Source: Stomorhina lunata
Lineage: Eukaryota; Arthropoda; Insecta; Diptera; Rhiniidae
DNA: 64,000 bases
Reading direction: 5' to 3'
NCBI GenBank assembly: GCA_933228675.1
Contig: OW121742.1
Coordinates: 105,438,240 to 105,502,239 of the forward strand
In this document: positions 33,098 through 44,019 of the stretch, one piece after another
How the letters are laid out: the number at the start of each line of letters is the position of its first letter
How positions within the stretch are numbered: the first letter of the stretch is position 1
The notes under the pieces: generated by a model
The model's database searches: none
The model's input: the letters and a program-made list of their open reading frames with translations, nothing else
Told to the model about the DNA's origin: nothing
Program-made: the position numbers and the translations under genes

Positions 33098-34579
33098 AAC
33101 ATTCGCTCTAGCTGAGCCTCTTTATATATGGTAGACAAGACTTTTTTTTTCTCCCCTGCAGGAAACACAAAGGGACCAAATCCTGGACCCAAGTTACGCA
33201 GACTCTATGGTCAACCTCCTGATCAACCAAATAAACCTAAAAGGCTTTCAATAATTAATAAATTTGCCGTACCCTGAATATAAAAATGATCATCCCACAA
33301 CTTGAATAAAATGCCATAAATTTGTATTAATTAAAGAATACTTCAAAAAACTAGCCTTTGGGAATATAGAGCCCTACAATTATTTACACATCTCAAACCT
33401 CAATATCTGGCCACACTCATACCCAAAGCGCCAAACATGTGTATATGTTTCATTTGCCAAATTGTATCGAACTCATACAAAAAACTTGGGGCTCTCCCCA
33501 AGTATTTTGATTTTCTAAGAGAGAGGGAGAGAGAAAGAGAGTAGTGTAGGAAAGTGTTTTGTGAAAATGATGAGTGATATTTTCTATTAATATTTATGCT
33601 CTTTTTAATTAAGCTTTTGGCTAAATTGTTAAGACATAAATAAAAATATTTTACATTTAAAAGAGTTCTCTAGACTTCCCACTCTTGAGTCTCAAGTCTT
33701 GACTCACTGGCATTTTCATTCCAATTTTTTACTCATTTCCAAACAAAAAAGCAACCAAAGAAAATAATAATAAAACAAACAAATAATAAAAAAAAAAAAA
33801 TAGTTGATTTGAAGTCTTAAAATTAAGAATTTCGCCGATGAAATCAGTATTTATTTGAACGCGAACTAAAGAAGACGGTGTGAATTTTTGTTTCGAAACG
33901 AATTTTTAAAAAGTTAAGAAATTTTACGTAAATTTATTTCTTAACCCAAACAAGTGGCAAAAAATTTATTTAAGAAAATTTAAAAAAATTTTCAAAATTA
34001 TATTCAAAAAATTTATATTGAAAAATTGTGGAAATTTAAAAAAAATTAAATTCTCATAAAAGTTTTAAAATTAAAAAAAAAAAAATCGTCAAAAAAAACT
34101 AATTTTCTTTAAAATATACCTTAAGAAAATGCGTGTGAAAAATTAATGTTTGAAAAAAAAATCAATTAAAGAAAAAATTTTAGTGCTGTAAAACAAGCGA
34201 TTAAAACAAATAATTGTTTAAAATAAAAAAGAAGAAAAAAGTACAAAAAATTATTTAAACAAAGCGTAAAAGCGTTTAATCGTTTTCTTTTTATCTAAAT
34301 ATTTGTCAATCATTTAGATTAAAATTTCATATTGAAAAAGTGTAAACAGAAATATTTTCAATATCAAACCAAAATTATTGTTTCAGGTGAATTTCAACAA
34401 TTAAGGAAATAAAATTTTTAAGTGATTAATTGTTAAAAAGCGGATTTTTATGATTAAACAATTACGCAGAAATTCTTAAAGTAAGTTTCTAAAATTCTTA
34501 AAAAAAAATCTTAAAGTAAGTTTCTAAATTCTGGTACTAATATAATTCAGTTATATATATACTACAAAACCAAACGACA
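33098..34579. other. Spacer; possible promoter and untranslated exon
   Basis: AT-rich, with a GA-rich patch at about 33518-33545 (GAGAGAGGGAGAGAGAAAGA) and the promoter-like motifs described separately at 33843. No protein-coding frame. Confidence 0.4.
33843..33885 (+). promoter_or_regulatory. Candidate Inr + DPE core promoter
   Basis: AATCAGTA matches the fly initiator TCAGT. Counting the A as +1, AGACG falls at +28 to +32, the exact position and consensus (RGWYV) of the downstream promoter element. A GAGA-rich patch lies about 300 bp upstream and a splice-donor-like AAAGTAAGTT near 34478. Such short motifs occur by chance in AT-rich DNA and no coding exon was found, so this is only a candidate. 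Confidence 0.25.
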
Positions 34580-36055
34580 AGTTTTCTATAGAAAACATTG
34601 CCAAGTGAAAATTTTCATAGAAAGCTTATACAAAAGAGAAGTTTTCTTTAGAAAACTTATCCAAAAGAGAAGTTATCTAAAGAAAACTTTTCCAAAAGAT
34701 AAGTTGTCTATAGAAAACTTATCCAAAAGAAAAGTTTTCAATAGAAAACTTATCCAAAAATTAAGTTTTTTATAGAAAACCCATCGCAAAGATAAGTTTT
34801 CTATAGAAAACTTATCCCATAGAAGTTTTCTATAGAAAACTTATCCAAAAGAGAAGTTTTCTATAGAAAACTTATCCAAAAGCTAAGTTTTTTATAGAAA
34901 ACTTATCCAAAAGCTAAGTTTTCTATAGAAAACTTATCCAAAAGAGAAGTTTTCTATAGAAAACTTATCCAAAAGAGAAGTTTTCTGCAGAAAACTTATC
35001 CAAAAGAGACGTTTTCTATATAAAACTTATCCAAAAAAGAAGTTTTTCTATAGAAAACTTATCCAAAGAGGAGTTTTTCTATAAAAAACGTATCCAAAAG
35101 GGAAGTTTTTCTATGGAAAACTTATCCAAAAGAAAAGTTTTCTATAGAAAACTTATCCAAAAAAAAAATTTTCTATAGAAAACTTATGCAAAAGAGAAGT
35201 TTTCGATAGAAAACATATTCAAAAGAGAAGTTTTCTATAGAAAACTTATCCAAAAGCTAAGTTTTTTATAGAAAACTTATCCAAAAGCTAAGTTTTCTAT
35301 AGAAAACTTATCCAAAGAGGAGTTTTTTCCATAGAAAACTTATCCAAAAGAGAAGCTTTCTATAGAAAACTTATCCAAAAGAGAAGTTTTCTATAGAAAA
35401 CTTATCCAAAAGAGAAGTTTTCTATAGAAAACTTATCCAAAAGAGAAGTTTTCTATAGAAAACTTATCCAAAAGAGATGTTTTCTATAGAAAACTTATCC
35501 AAAAGCTAAGTTTTCTATAGAAAACTTATCCAAAAGAGAAGTTTTCTATAGAAAACTTAACCGAAAGACAAGTTTTCCATAGAAAACTTATCCAAGCGTC
35601 AAGTTTTTTACAGAAAACTTATCCAAAAGTGAAGTTTTCTATTGAAAACTTATCCCAGTAAGAAACTTTCTGCAGAAAACTTTACTAAGTGAGAAGTTTT
35701 CTATAGAAAACTTATCCAAAAGTGAAGTTTTCTATAGAAAACTTATCCAAAAAAGAAGTTTTTCTATAGAAAACTTATCCAAAGAGGAGTTTTTCTATAG
35801 AAAACTTATCCAAAAGAGAAGTTTTCTATAGAAAACTTATCCAAAAGAGAAGTTTTCTATAGAAAACTTATCCAAAAGAGAAGTTTTCTATAGAAAACTT
35901 ATCCAAAAGAGAAGTTTTCTATAGAAAACTTATCCAAGTAAAAAGTTGTTTATAGAAAACTTATCCAAGTCAGAAGTTTTATATAGAAAACTTATCCAAG
36001 TGAACTTATTCATGTGAGAAGCCTTCTATACAAAACTTATCCAAGTGAGAAGTAT
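34580..36055. repeat. 31-bp satellite array, copy 4 (CTTATCC variant), about 48 units
   Basis: Unit: TTTTCTATAGAAAACTTATC then CAAAAGAGAAG. The 14-bp perfect palindrome TTTTCTATAGAAAA is shared with the arrays at 4823 and 21371; the linker is different. Occasional variants (AGCTAAG, AGAGGAG, CAAGTGAG) occur. It passes directly into the 11-bp satellite at 36062. Confidence 0.95.
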
Positions 36056-36061
36056 TTTCTT

Positions 36062-38700
36062 TTCTAGTTCAGTTCTAGTTCAGTTCTAGTTCAGTTCTAG
36101 TTCAGTTCTAGTTCAGTTCTAGTTCAGTTCTAGTTCAGTTCTAGTTCAGTTCTAGTTCAGTTCTAGTTCAGTTCTAATTCAGTTCTAGTTCAGTTCTAGT
36201 TCAGTTCTAGTTCAGTTCTAGTTCAGTTCTAGTTCAGTTCTAGTTCAGTTCTAGTTCAGTTCTAGTTCAGTTCTAGTTCAGTTCTAGTTCAGTTCTAGTT
36301 CAGTTCTAGTTCAGTTCTAGTTCAGTTCTAGTTCAGTTCTAGTTCAGTTCTAGTTCAGTTCTAGTTCAGTTCTAGTTCAGTTCTAGTTCAGTTCTAGTTC
36401 AGTTCTAGTTCAGTTCTAGTTCAGTTCTAGTTCAGTTCTAGTTCAGTTCTAGTTCAGTTCTAGTTCAGTTCTAGTTCAGTTCTAGTTCAGTTCTAGTTCA
36501 GTTCTAGTTCAGTTCTAGTTCAGTTCTAGTTCAGTTCTAGTTCAGTTCTAGTTCAGTTCTAGTTCAGTTCTAGTTCAGTTCTAGTTCAGTTCTAGTTCAG
36601 TTCTAGTTCAGTTCTAGTTCAGTTCTAGTTCAGTTCTAGTTCAGTTCTAGTTCAGTTCTAGTTCAGTTCTAGTTCAGTTCTAGTTCAGTTCTAGTTCAGT
36701 TCTAGTTCAGTTCTAGTTCAGTTCTAGTTCAGTTCTAGTTCAGTTCTAGTTCAGTTCTAGTTCAGTTCTAGTTCAGTTCTAGTTCAGTTCTAGTTCAGTT
36801 CTAGTTCAGTTCTAGTTCAGTTCTAGTTCAGTTCTAGTTCAGTTCTAGTTCAGTTCTAGTTCAGTTCTAGTTCAGTTCTAGTTCAGTTCTAGTTCAGTTC
36901 TAGTTCAGTTCTAGTTCAGTTCTAGTTCAGTTCTAGTTCAGTTCTAGTTCAGTTCTAGTTCAGTTCTAGTTCAGTTCTAGTTCAGTTCTAGTTCAGTTCT
37001 AGTTCAGTTCTAGTTCAGTTCTAGTTCAGTTCTAGTTCAGTTCTAGTTCAGTTCTAGTTCAGTTCTAGTTCAGTTCTAGTTCAGTTCTAGTTCAGTTCTA
37101 GTTCAGTTCTAGTTCAGTTCTAGTTCAGTTCTAGTTCAGTTCTAGTTCAGTTCTAGTTCAGTTCTAGTTCAGTTCTAGTTCAGTTCTAGTTCAGTTCTAG
37201 TTCAGTTCTAGTTCAGTTCTAGTTCAGTTCTAGTTCAGTTCTAGTTCAGTTCTAGTTCAGTTCTAGTTCAGTTCTAGTTCAGTTCTAGTTCAGTTCTAGT
37301 TCAGTTCTAGTTCAGTTCTAGTTCAGTTCTAGTTCAGTTCTAGTTCAGTTCTAGTTCAGTTCTAGTTCAGTTCTAGTTCAGTTCTAGTTCAGTTCTAGTT
37401 CAGTTCTAGTTCAGTTCTAGTTCAGTTCTAGTTCAGTTCTAGTTCAGTTCTAGTTCAGTTCTAGTTCAGTTCTAGTTCAGTTCTAGTTCAGTTCTAGTTC
37501 AGTTCTAGTTCAGTTCTAGTTCAGTTCTAGTTCAGTTCTAGTTCAGTTCTAGTTCAGTTCTAGTTCAGTTCTAGTTCAGTTCTAGTTCAGTTCTAGTTCA
37601 GTTCTAGTTCAGTTCTAGTTCAGTTCTAGTTCAGTTCTAGTTCAGTTCTAGTTCAGTTCTAGTTCAGTTCTAGTTCAGTTCTAGTTCAGTTCTAGTTCAG
37701 TTCTAGTTCAGTTCTAGTTCAGTTCTAGTTCAGTTCTAGTTCAGTTCTAGTTCAGTTCTAGTTCAGTTCTAGTTCAGTTCTAGTTCAGGTCTAGTTCAGT
37801 TCTAGTTCAGTTCTAGTTCAGTTCTAGTTCAGTTCTAGTTCAGTTCTAGTTCAGTTCTAGTTCAGTTCTAGTTCAGTTCTAGTTCAGTTCTAGTTCAGTT
37901 CTAGTTCAGTTCTAGTTCAGTTCTAGTTCAGTTCTAGTTCAGTTCTAGTTCAGTTCTAGTTCAGTTCTAGTTCAGTTCTAGTTCAGTTCTAGTTCAGTTT
38001 TAGTTCAGTTCTAGTTCAGTTCTAGTTCAGTTCTAGTTCAGTTCTAGTTCAGTTCTAATTCAGTTCTATTTCAGTTCTAGTTCAGTTCTAGTTCAGTTCT
38101 AGTTCAGTTCTAGTTCAGTTCTAGTTCAGTTCTAGTTCAGTTCTAGTTCAGTTCTAGTTCAGTTCTAGTTCAGTTCTAGTTCAGTTCTAGTTCAGTTCTA
38201 GTTCAGTTCTAGTTCAGTTCTAGTTCAGTTCTAGTTCAGTTCTAGTTCAGTTCTAGTTCAGTTCTAGTTCAGTTCTAGTTCAGTTCTAGTTCAGTTCTAG
38301 TTCAGTTCTAGTTCAGTTCTAGTTCAGTTCTAGTTCAGTTCTAGTTCAGTTCTAGTTCAGTTCTAGTTCAGTTCTAGTTCAGTTCTAGTTCAGTTCTAGT
38401 TCAGTTCTAGTTCAGTTCTAGTTCAGTTCTAGTTCAGTTCTAGTTCAGTTCTAGTTCAGTTCTAGTTCAGTTCTAGTTCAGTTCTAGTTCAGTTCTAGTT
38501 CAGTTCTAGTTCAGTTCTAGTTCAGTTCTAGTTCAGTTCTAGTTCAGTTCTAGTTCAGTTCTAGTTCAGTTCTAGTTCAGTTCTAGTTCAGTTCTAGTTC
38601 AGTTCTAGTTCAGTTCTAGTTCAGTTCTAGTTCAGTTCTAGTTCAGTTCTAGTTCAGTTCTAGTTCAGTTCTAGTTCAGTTCTAGTTCAGCTCTAGGTTC
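36062..38700 (+). repeat. 11-bp satellite array (TTCTAGTTCAG), about 240 units
   Basis: Highly uniform tandem array of an 11-bp unit TTCTAGTTCAG over 2.6 kb with only a handful of substitutions (for example near 37790, 38000 and 38057). The same satellite in reverse orientation is at 52121-54061. Confidence 0.98.
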
Positions 38701-39325
38701 AGTTTTTGTTCAAAAGCTAATTTATAATATTTTTAACAAATAATCGATTATTTGTTTTAATAGTTTATTCACTCCCCAAAAAAATTTTGTAACCGATTAT
38801 TGGAAACAAAGCGTAAGCAAAAATCAATTTAGTCATTAAAAAAATACTTAAAAAACATCAAAAGAGACTGACAGTGCAGGCTAAAAAAATGGAGACGCAC
38901 AAAACTCTAAAGCTATATTTTCTTAGAAATTTACTTATTCTAGTTTACAGTTTAGTCTTTCCTTTCAAATTTACTTCTGGTTCATTTCCATTTTTTTATT
39001 TTAATTACAACTGTCTTTTTTCTTATTACTTCTACTGTAGTTTCTTTTTATCACTAATTAAACACTATTGTTGTCATAGTTATTGCCGTAGGTGTAATGA
39101 CAGTACTTTTGTAGTCGGTCTGCTTATGTTTTGTTACAAATACCAGTCGAACGTACATACATAAATTTAAGTTCTTTTGTAGTTATAATTGTTTGGAATA
39201 CATCGATTTTTTTTTGTCGATTAGTTTTCATTTTTGTTGATTTTATAGTAGTTTTTTTTATATACAAATTTTTTGCCTTTTTGTTTTTTGGTCATTTATG
39301 TACCCTACACTATTTGGTAGGGACT
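38701..39325. other. AT-rich spacer between satellites
   Basis: Two overlapping open frames (38874-39388) have no recognisable content and look like chance in T-rich DNA. Confidence 0.45.
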
Positions 39326-40393
39326 GGAAATTTTTCAAAAATTTTCTATTTTTATAGAAAATTTTTCAAAACTTTCCTATTTTTATAGGAAAATTTCCAA
39401 TTTTTATAGAAAATTTTTCAAAAATTTCCTATTTTTATAGGAAATTTTTCAAAAATTTCCTATTTTTATAGGAAATTTTTCAAAAATTTCCTATTTTTAT
39501 AGGAAATTTTTCAAAAATTTCCTATTTTTATAGGAAATTTTTCAAAAATTTCCTATTTTTTTAGGAAATTTTGCAAAAATTTCCTATTTTTATAGGAAAT
39601 TTTTCAAAAATTTCCTATTTTTATAGGAAATTTTTCAAAAATTTCCTATTTTTATAGGAAATTTTTCAAAAATTTCCTTTTTTTATAGGAAATTTTTCAA
39701 AAGTTTCCTATTTATATAGGAAATTTTTCAAAAATTTCCTATTTTTATAGGAAATTTTTCAAAAATTTCCTATTTTTATAGGAAATTTTTCAAAAATTTC
39801 CTATTTTTATAGGAAATTTTTCAAAAATTTCCTATTTTTATAGGAAATTTTTCAAAAATTTCCTATTTTTACAGGAAATTTTTCAAAAATTTCCTATTTT
39901 TACAGGAAATTTTTCAAAAATTTCCTATTTTTATAGGAAATTTTTCAAAAATTTCCTATTTTTATAGGAAATTTTTCAAAAATTTCCTATTTTTATAGGA
40001 AATTTTTCAAAAATTTCCTATTTTTATAGGAAATTTTTCAAAAATTTCCTATTTTTATAGGAAATTTTTCAAAAATTTCCTATTTTTATAGGAAATTTTT
40101 CAAAAATTTCCTATTTTTATAGGAAATTTTTCAAAAATTTCCTATTTTTATAGGAAATTTTTCAAAAATTTCCTATTTTTATAGGAAATTTTTCAAAAAT
40201 TTCCTATTTTTATAGGAAATTTTTCAAAAATTTCCTATTTTTATAGGAAATTTTTCAAAAATTTCCTATTTTTATAGGAAATTTTTCAAAAATTTCCTAT
40301 TTTTGTAGGAAATTTTTCAAAAATTTCCTATTTTTGTAGGAAATTTTTCAAAAATTTCCTATTTTTAAAGGAATTTTTTTAAAAATTTCCTAT
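39326..40393. repeat. 31-bp satellite array, copy 5 (CCTATTTTTATAGG variant), about 34 units
   Basis: The unit joins two near-palindromes: AAATTTTTCAAAAATTT and CCTATTTTTATAGG. It is again exactly 31 bp. Very homogeneous except at the edges. Read in reverse it shares GAAAATTTTTC-like and TATAG blocks with the arrays at 1 and 4823, but it is the most diverged of the five. Confidence 0.96.
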
Positions 40394-41436
40394 AAAAAAT
40401 GAATTCAAAGTGTTATTATATTATAGGGTTCCATATAAACTGTTTAGCCTTTTAAATAATTTCTTTTTTATGTTTTTTTGTCACTGTCACGTGTTTTACC
40501 GACTGTCTGCTTGCCTGTCTTTTCATGTGTGAGTGACATTAATTTGGTGTTTTTCCCCTTCTTGGTTGTCTGTGGTGTAGTTTATTTTGCATTGATGGTG
40601 TTTAAGTTTTTTACCGCTCCTCTTTATAATGATTTTCTTTAAAAACTATAAAAAAAACAACAACAAATTTTATACTCGAATTTAAAGCTTAAAGTAGTAG
40701 TAGTACCGCCTAGTAGTGCATTTCACTTCAGCCTAAAGTTTGTTGAATTTTTGATAAGATTTTAAAAGTTTCAAAGGTTTGTTCTTCCAGAAATGAGTAG
40801 TGCAAGTTCTTGGAATATAGGGCGCTACTTTTAACATCACAACGAATTTAGGTGAGATCTAGTTATGTTGAACAGGTGTGAAAATTATACAAAGAAGAGA
40901 TATTAGATAATTTCGAGAGTTAAAAAAACTCTCGATTTAGAATTATAAAGTTTCCAAAGTCGCAATTTTAACAATTTTTCTAGATTTTTGTCCCCCATAT
41001 TTCCCTTTTTAAATGCAGAAGGGTACTTTTCTATTCGATTTTGACTTTTAATTGTCACATTTATGGATTTTATTATACATTTTTTTTGTATATTTCGTGT
41101 TGTTTAGTAATTGTTGGTTATTTTTTTTTCGGTTGCTTTTATGACTTCAGTCTATAGTTCACTCCAGTCTAACCCTCATTATGCGTGTTTTTTTTCAAAT
41201 CCCCCCTTTTCGGCTTTTTAATTGCTGGTGTTTACCAGCAACTCTTAAAGTATAACAGTTATTGTTATTTTTGTTATAATTAAAGTACATATTGTTGTTC
41301 TATTGTATTATATGCGGAAAAATTACCCAAATTATAGTGAATGTCATTTTGAGTATGTCAAAATCTCTAAATAAACGAATAGTAGGGAAAATAAGAATAA
41401 TTCAAAGTTATAAAAGGAACAAGTGTATAAATTAGT
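40394..41436. other. AT-rich spacer
   Basis: T-rich sequence with no supported gene or repeat. Confidence 0.5.
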
Positions 41437-41662
41437 GAACCGCCGCGGTATAGCAGGTTAGTCATCTGCCTAGCATACCAGAGGTCCCAAGTTCAATTCC
41501 CGGCCAGACCCGCTTGAAAACATAAAATTCTTCAAAAAAATGGTTCACCTTATAACTCAGCTGGCCACTGGTTATTGAGTATTAGGCTATATAAAACTAC
41601 TCTAACTAATACCTTTGCCGTTCGGAGCCAGAGTTAAAAAGTAGGTACCTTTCAATAAGTCT
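41437..41662 (-). mobile_element. LINE 3' fragment with tRNA-like sequence (minus copy)
   Basis: On the plus strand: GAACCGCCGCGGTATAGCAG, GGTTAGTCATCTGCC, then AGGTCCCAAGTTCAATTCCC, i.e. A- and B-box-like modules at tRNA spacing, followed by the LINE 3' region. The minus strand reads as the LINE C-terminus (LKGT..., APNGKGIS, stop). Same 3' end as 33097 and 61639. Abuts the dispersed repeat at 41663. Confidence 0.75.
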
Positions 41663-42454
41663 AACAAGTAAGAAAGTGCTATAGTCGGTCAAGCCGACCA
41701 TACGATACCCTTTACCACTAAAGTCAAAAGTGTTATTTTTCCTATATAAAGACAAATATTTGCTAAATTTTGCCATCATACAAACCTTTTCTCAAAACTT
41801 ATATATTTAAACTGTTTCCCTCATTTGGACTTATATGGAGCTAGGGTGGACCGATTATCTCGAAATTTGGCAAATTGATTACAGTTGTTACAAAAATTAT
41901 GTATGCAAAAAATAAACTCAAAATTTTCATTATCTTTAGATTTACGAGCGTTTTAGTGATTTTTTGTCTCATTTAGGGCATTTTTAAAGAAAATTTTGTA
42001 TGGGAGCTATGGTCAAATGTGGACCGATTTCAACGAAATTTGGTACAGTGCTTTAAGTTTACATAAGCAGTATTTGCTTTAAATTTCATGAAAAAATATT
42101 GATATTTGTGGCCAATATAGCAATTCCGGCAAGTGGGACCTATGGGAGGTACCATAAATAATGGACCGATTTTGACCAATTTCCATGGTCCCATTATCAA
42201 AAAAATTATCTGTGCCAAATTTCATCAAATTATCTTTAGAATTGGGACCTGTAGTTTGATTACAAGGTTTACATGGGGGTCCAGCCAGGCGGACAGACGG
42301 AAGGACGGACGGACGGACATCGCTAAATCGACTCAGAAAGTGATTATAAGTCTATTGGTATACTAAAAGGTGGGTCTAAGACAAATATTTCTATGAGTTA
42401 CAAACATCAGCACAAACTTATAATACCCTTTCCACCTATGGTGGTGAAGGGTAC
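41663..42454 (+). mobile_element. Dispersed repeat, fullest copy
   Basis: Begins AACAAGTAAGAAAGTGCTAT, has ATACGATACCCTTTACCACT near the left end and ends AATACCCTTTCCACCTATGG then TGGTGAAGGGTA, a terminal hairpin-like block. The interior has repeated modules of the 'ggaccgatt..aaatttgg' type and a C/G-rich GGACGGACGGAC run before CATCGCTAAATCGACTCAG. Non-coding. Its tail matches 3533-3697; its body matches 11156-11935. Confidence 0.85.
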
Positions 42455-42573
42455 AGCATATTGTCTGCGAGAAGTACCCCTTCTTCCAATTGAAACGTCG
42501 TGGGAATTATATGTGTATAAAGATCAAAGTCTTACTAAAATATCATAAAAGTTTCAGTGTAAGATTTATAAGA

Positions 42574-42710
42574 CTAATGTAGGGTTTACATAACTCAAGC
42601 GCCTGACGATTGAGTGAAATTTACATGTGTTTTGTTATTGTTACAAAAACAAAATACATATAAATTTCACTCAATCGTCAGACGCTTGAGTTATATAAAC
42701 CCCACATAAG
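42574..42710. mobile_element. 137-bp hairpin MITE
   Basis: The left arm, containing AACTCAAGCGCCTGACGATT and GAGTGAAATTTACATGTGTT, is mirrored by ATATAAATTTCACTCAATCG and TCAGACGCTTGAGTTATATA. Arms of about 62 bp with few mismatches; loop about 10 bp. Confidence 0.85.
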
Positions 42711-42975
42711 TCAATACAAGTCGTAATAGTCTTAGCATACGACGTCTTAGTCTTATCTTTCTAAGTTCAGTCAGTCAGTTCAGTCTTGGTCTAAGATGTT
42801 AAAGTCCTAGTATAAGAAGTTTAAGCTTTATATTTAGGCAAGCAGGTATTAATATAAGATGTAAAGGGTGGTTAAATTGTAAGGGCCGATGTTGAATGTG
42901 AACCACACCTAAACGCCAAGTTTTTTTCCGAATTTTATTTGACATTTGAACCATGGAGAGATACACATTTGAACC

Positions 42976-44019
42976 ATGGAGAGATACGCAATCCAACAAC
43001 GTGTTAAAGTTATCCAGACTTATTATGAAAATGGGCGTTCAAATCAAAATGCATATCGTGCACTTCGTGATTTTTTTTGGTCAATTTGATCGTCCAAATG
43101 TGCGTACAATCGCAAAAATCGTGGAAAAATTCGAACATACCGGGTCTTTAGAAGATGTGAGAACACCAGTGAATGCTCGTACAGCTCGTACTGCAGAAAA
43201 TATTGCTGCAGAGCCGTCCACCTCAACTCGTCGTCGTGCCCAACAATTGCACCTCTCACGCTCGTCGTTGATGAACATTATGCATAAAGACTTGCATTTA
43301 CACGCTTACAAGGTGCAATTGGCTCAAGAACTAAAGCCTCTTGACCATTTCAAACGTCGCGAATGGGCAGAATGGTGGCAAGAAATGATCAACAGTGGAT
43401 GATCAATTTTCGAAGAAAATCATCTTCAGTGATGAGGCACATTTTCACCTCCGTGGATTCGTCAATAAACAGAATTGCCGCATTTGGGCGAATGAGAATC
43501 CAAGAGTGATTGTCGAACCAATGCACCCACAAAGAGTGACTGTTTGGTGCGGTTTATGGGCCGTATTTTTTCCAAAATGAGGCCGGTCAGGCAGTTACTG
43601 TGAATGGTGTTCGCTATCGTGAAATGATAACGAACTTTTTATGGCCCGAATTGGAAGATATGTGGACGATATGTGGTTTCAGCAGGACGATGCCACTTGC
43701 CACACACAGCTAACGAAACAATGGCTCTTTTGCGCAACAAATTCAATGGCCGTGTTATCTCACGTAATGGCGATGTCAATTGGCCGCCAAGATCATGTGA
43801 TTTGACACTGCTGGACTTTTTTCTTTGGAGTTATTTGAAAGAAAAGGTGTACGTCGATAAGCCAGCAACAATTCAAGAGCTAAAGAATGAGATAATTCCG
43901 CACATTAACGGCATAGAACCTCCATTATGCCTCAGGGTCATCGAAAATTTGAACCATCGGATGGAGGTGTGCCGCTGTAGTCGCGGCGCCCATTTGGCCG
44001 ATATTTTGTTCCATACATA
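42976..44019 (+). pseudogene. DD41D mariner transposase, second lineage (frameshifted)
   Basis: Likely start at 42976 (MERYAIQQRVKVIQTYYENG). The frame is lost in a T-run near 43073, again near 43390-43400, near 43570 (deletion after GLWA) and at a CA repeat near 43710. Catalytic motifs remain: FSDEAHFHLRGFVNKQNCRI (first Asp), FQQDDATCH (second) and LLDFFLWSYLKEKV (third). Allowing for the CA-repeat shift there are 41 residues between second and third Asp. The C-terminus ADILFHT ends at a TAA whose TA is the insertion site of element D (44018-44019). Cut-and-paste transposase, now dead. Confidence 0.88.

Noticed and set aside
38874..39388. Two overlapping hydrophobic open frames as membrane proteins
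   Set aside because: Phe/Leu/Ile-rich content is expected from T-rich DNA; no start context or conserved motif.
21371..40393. CRISPR-like arrays of regular repeats
   Set aside because: There are no unique spacers of constant length; these are simple tandem satellites in a eukaryotic genome, with no cas genes.
43395..43580. Separate small gene downstream of the first transposase frame
   Set aside because: It is the continuation of the DD41D transposase after a frameshift; it contains the FSDEAHF catalytic motif.
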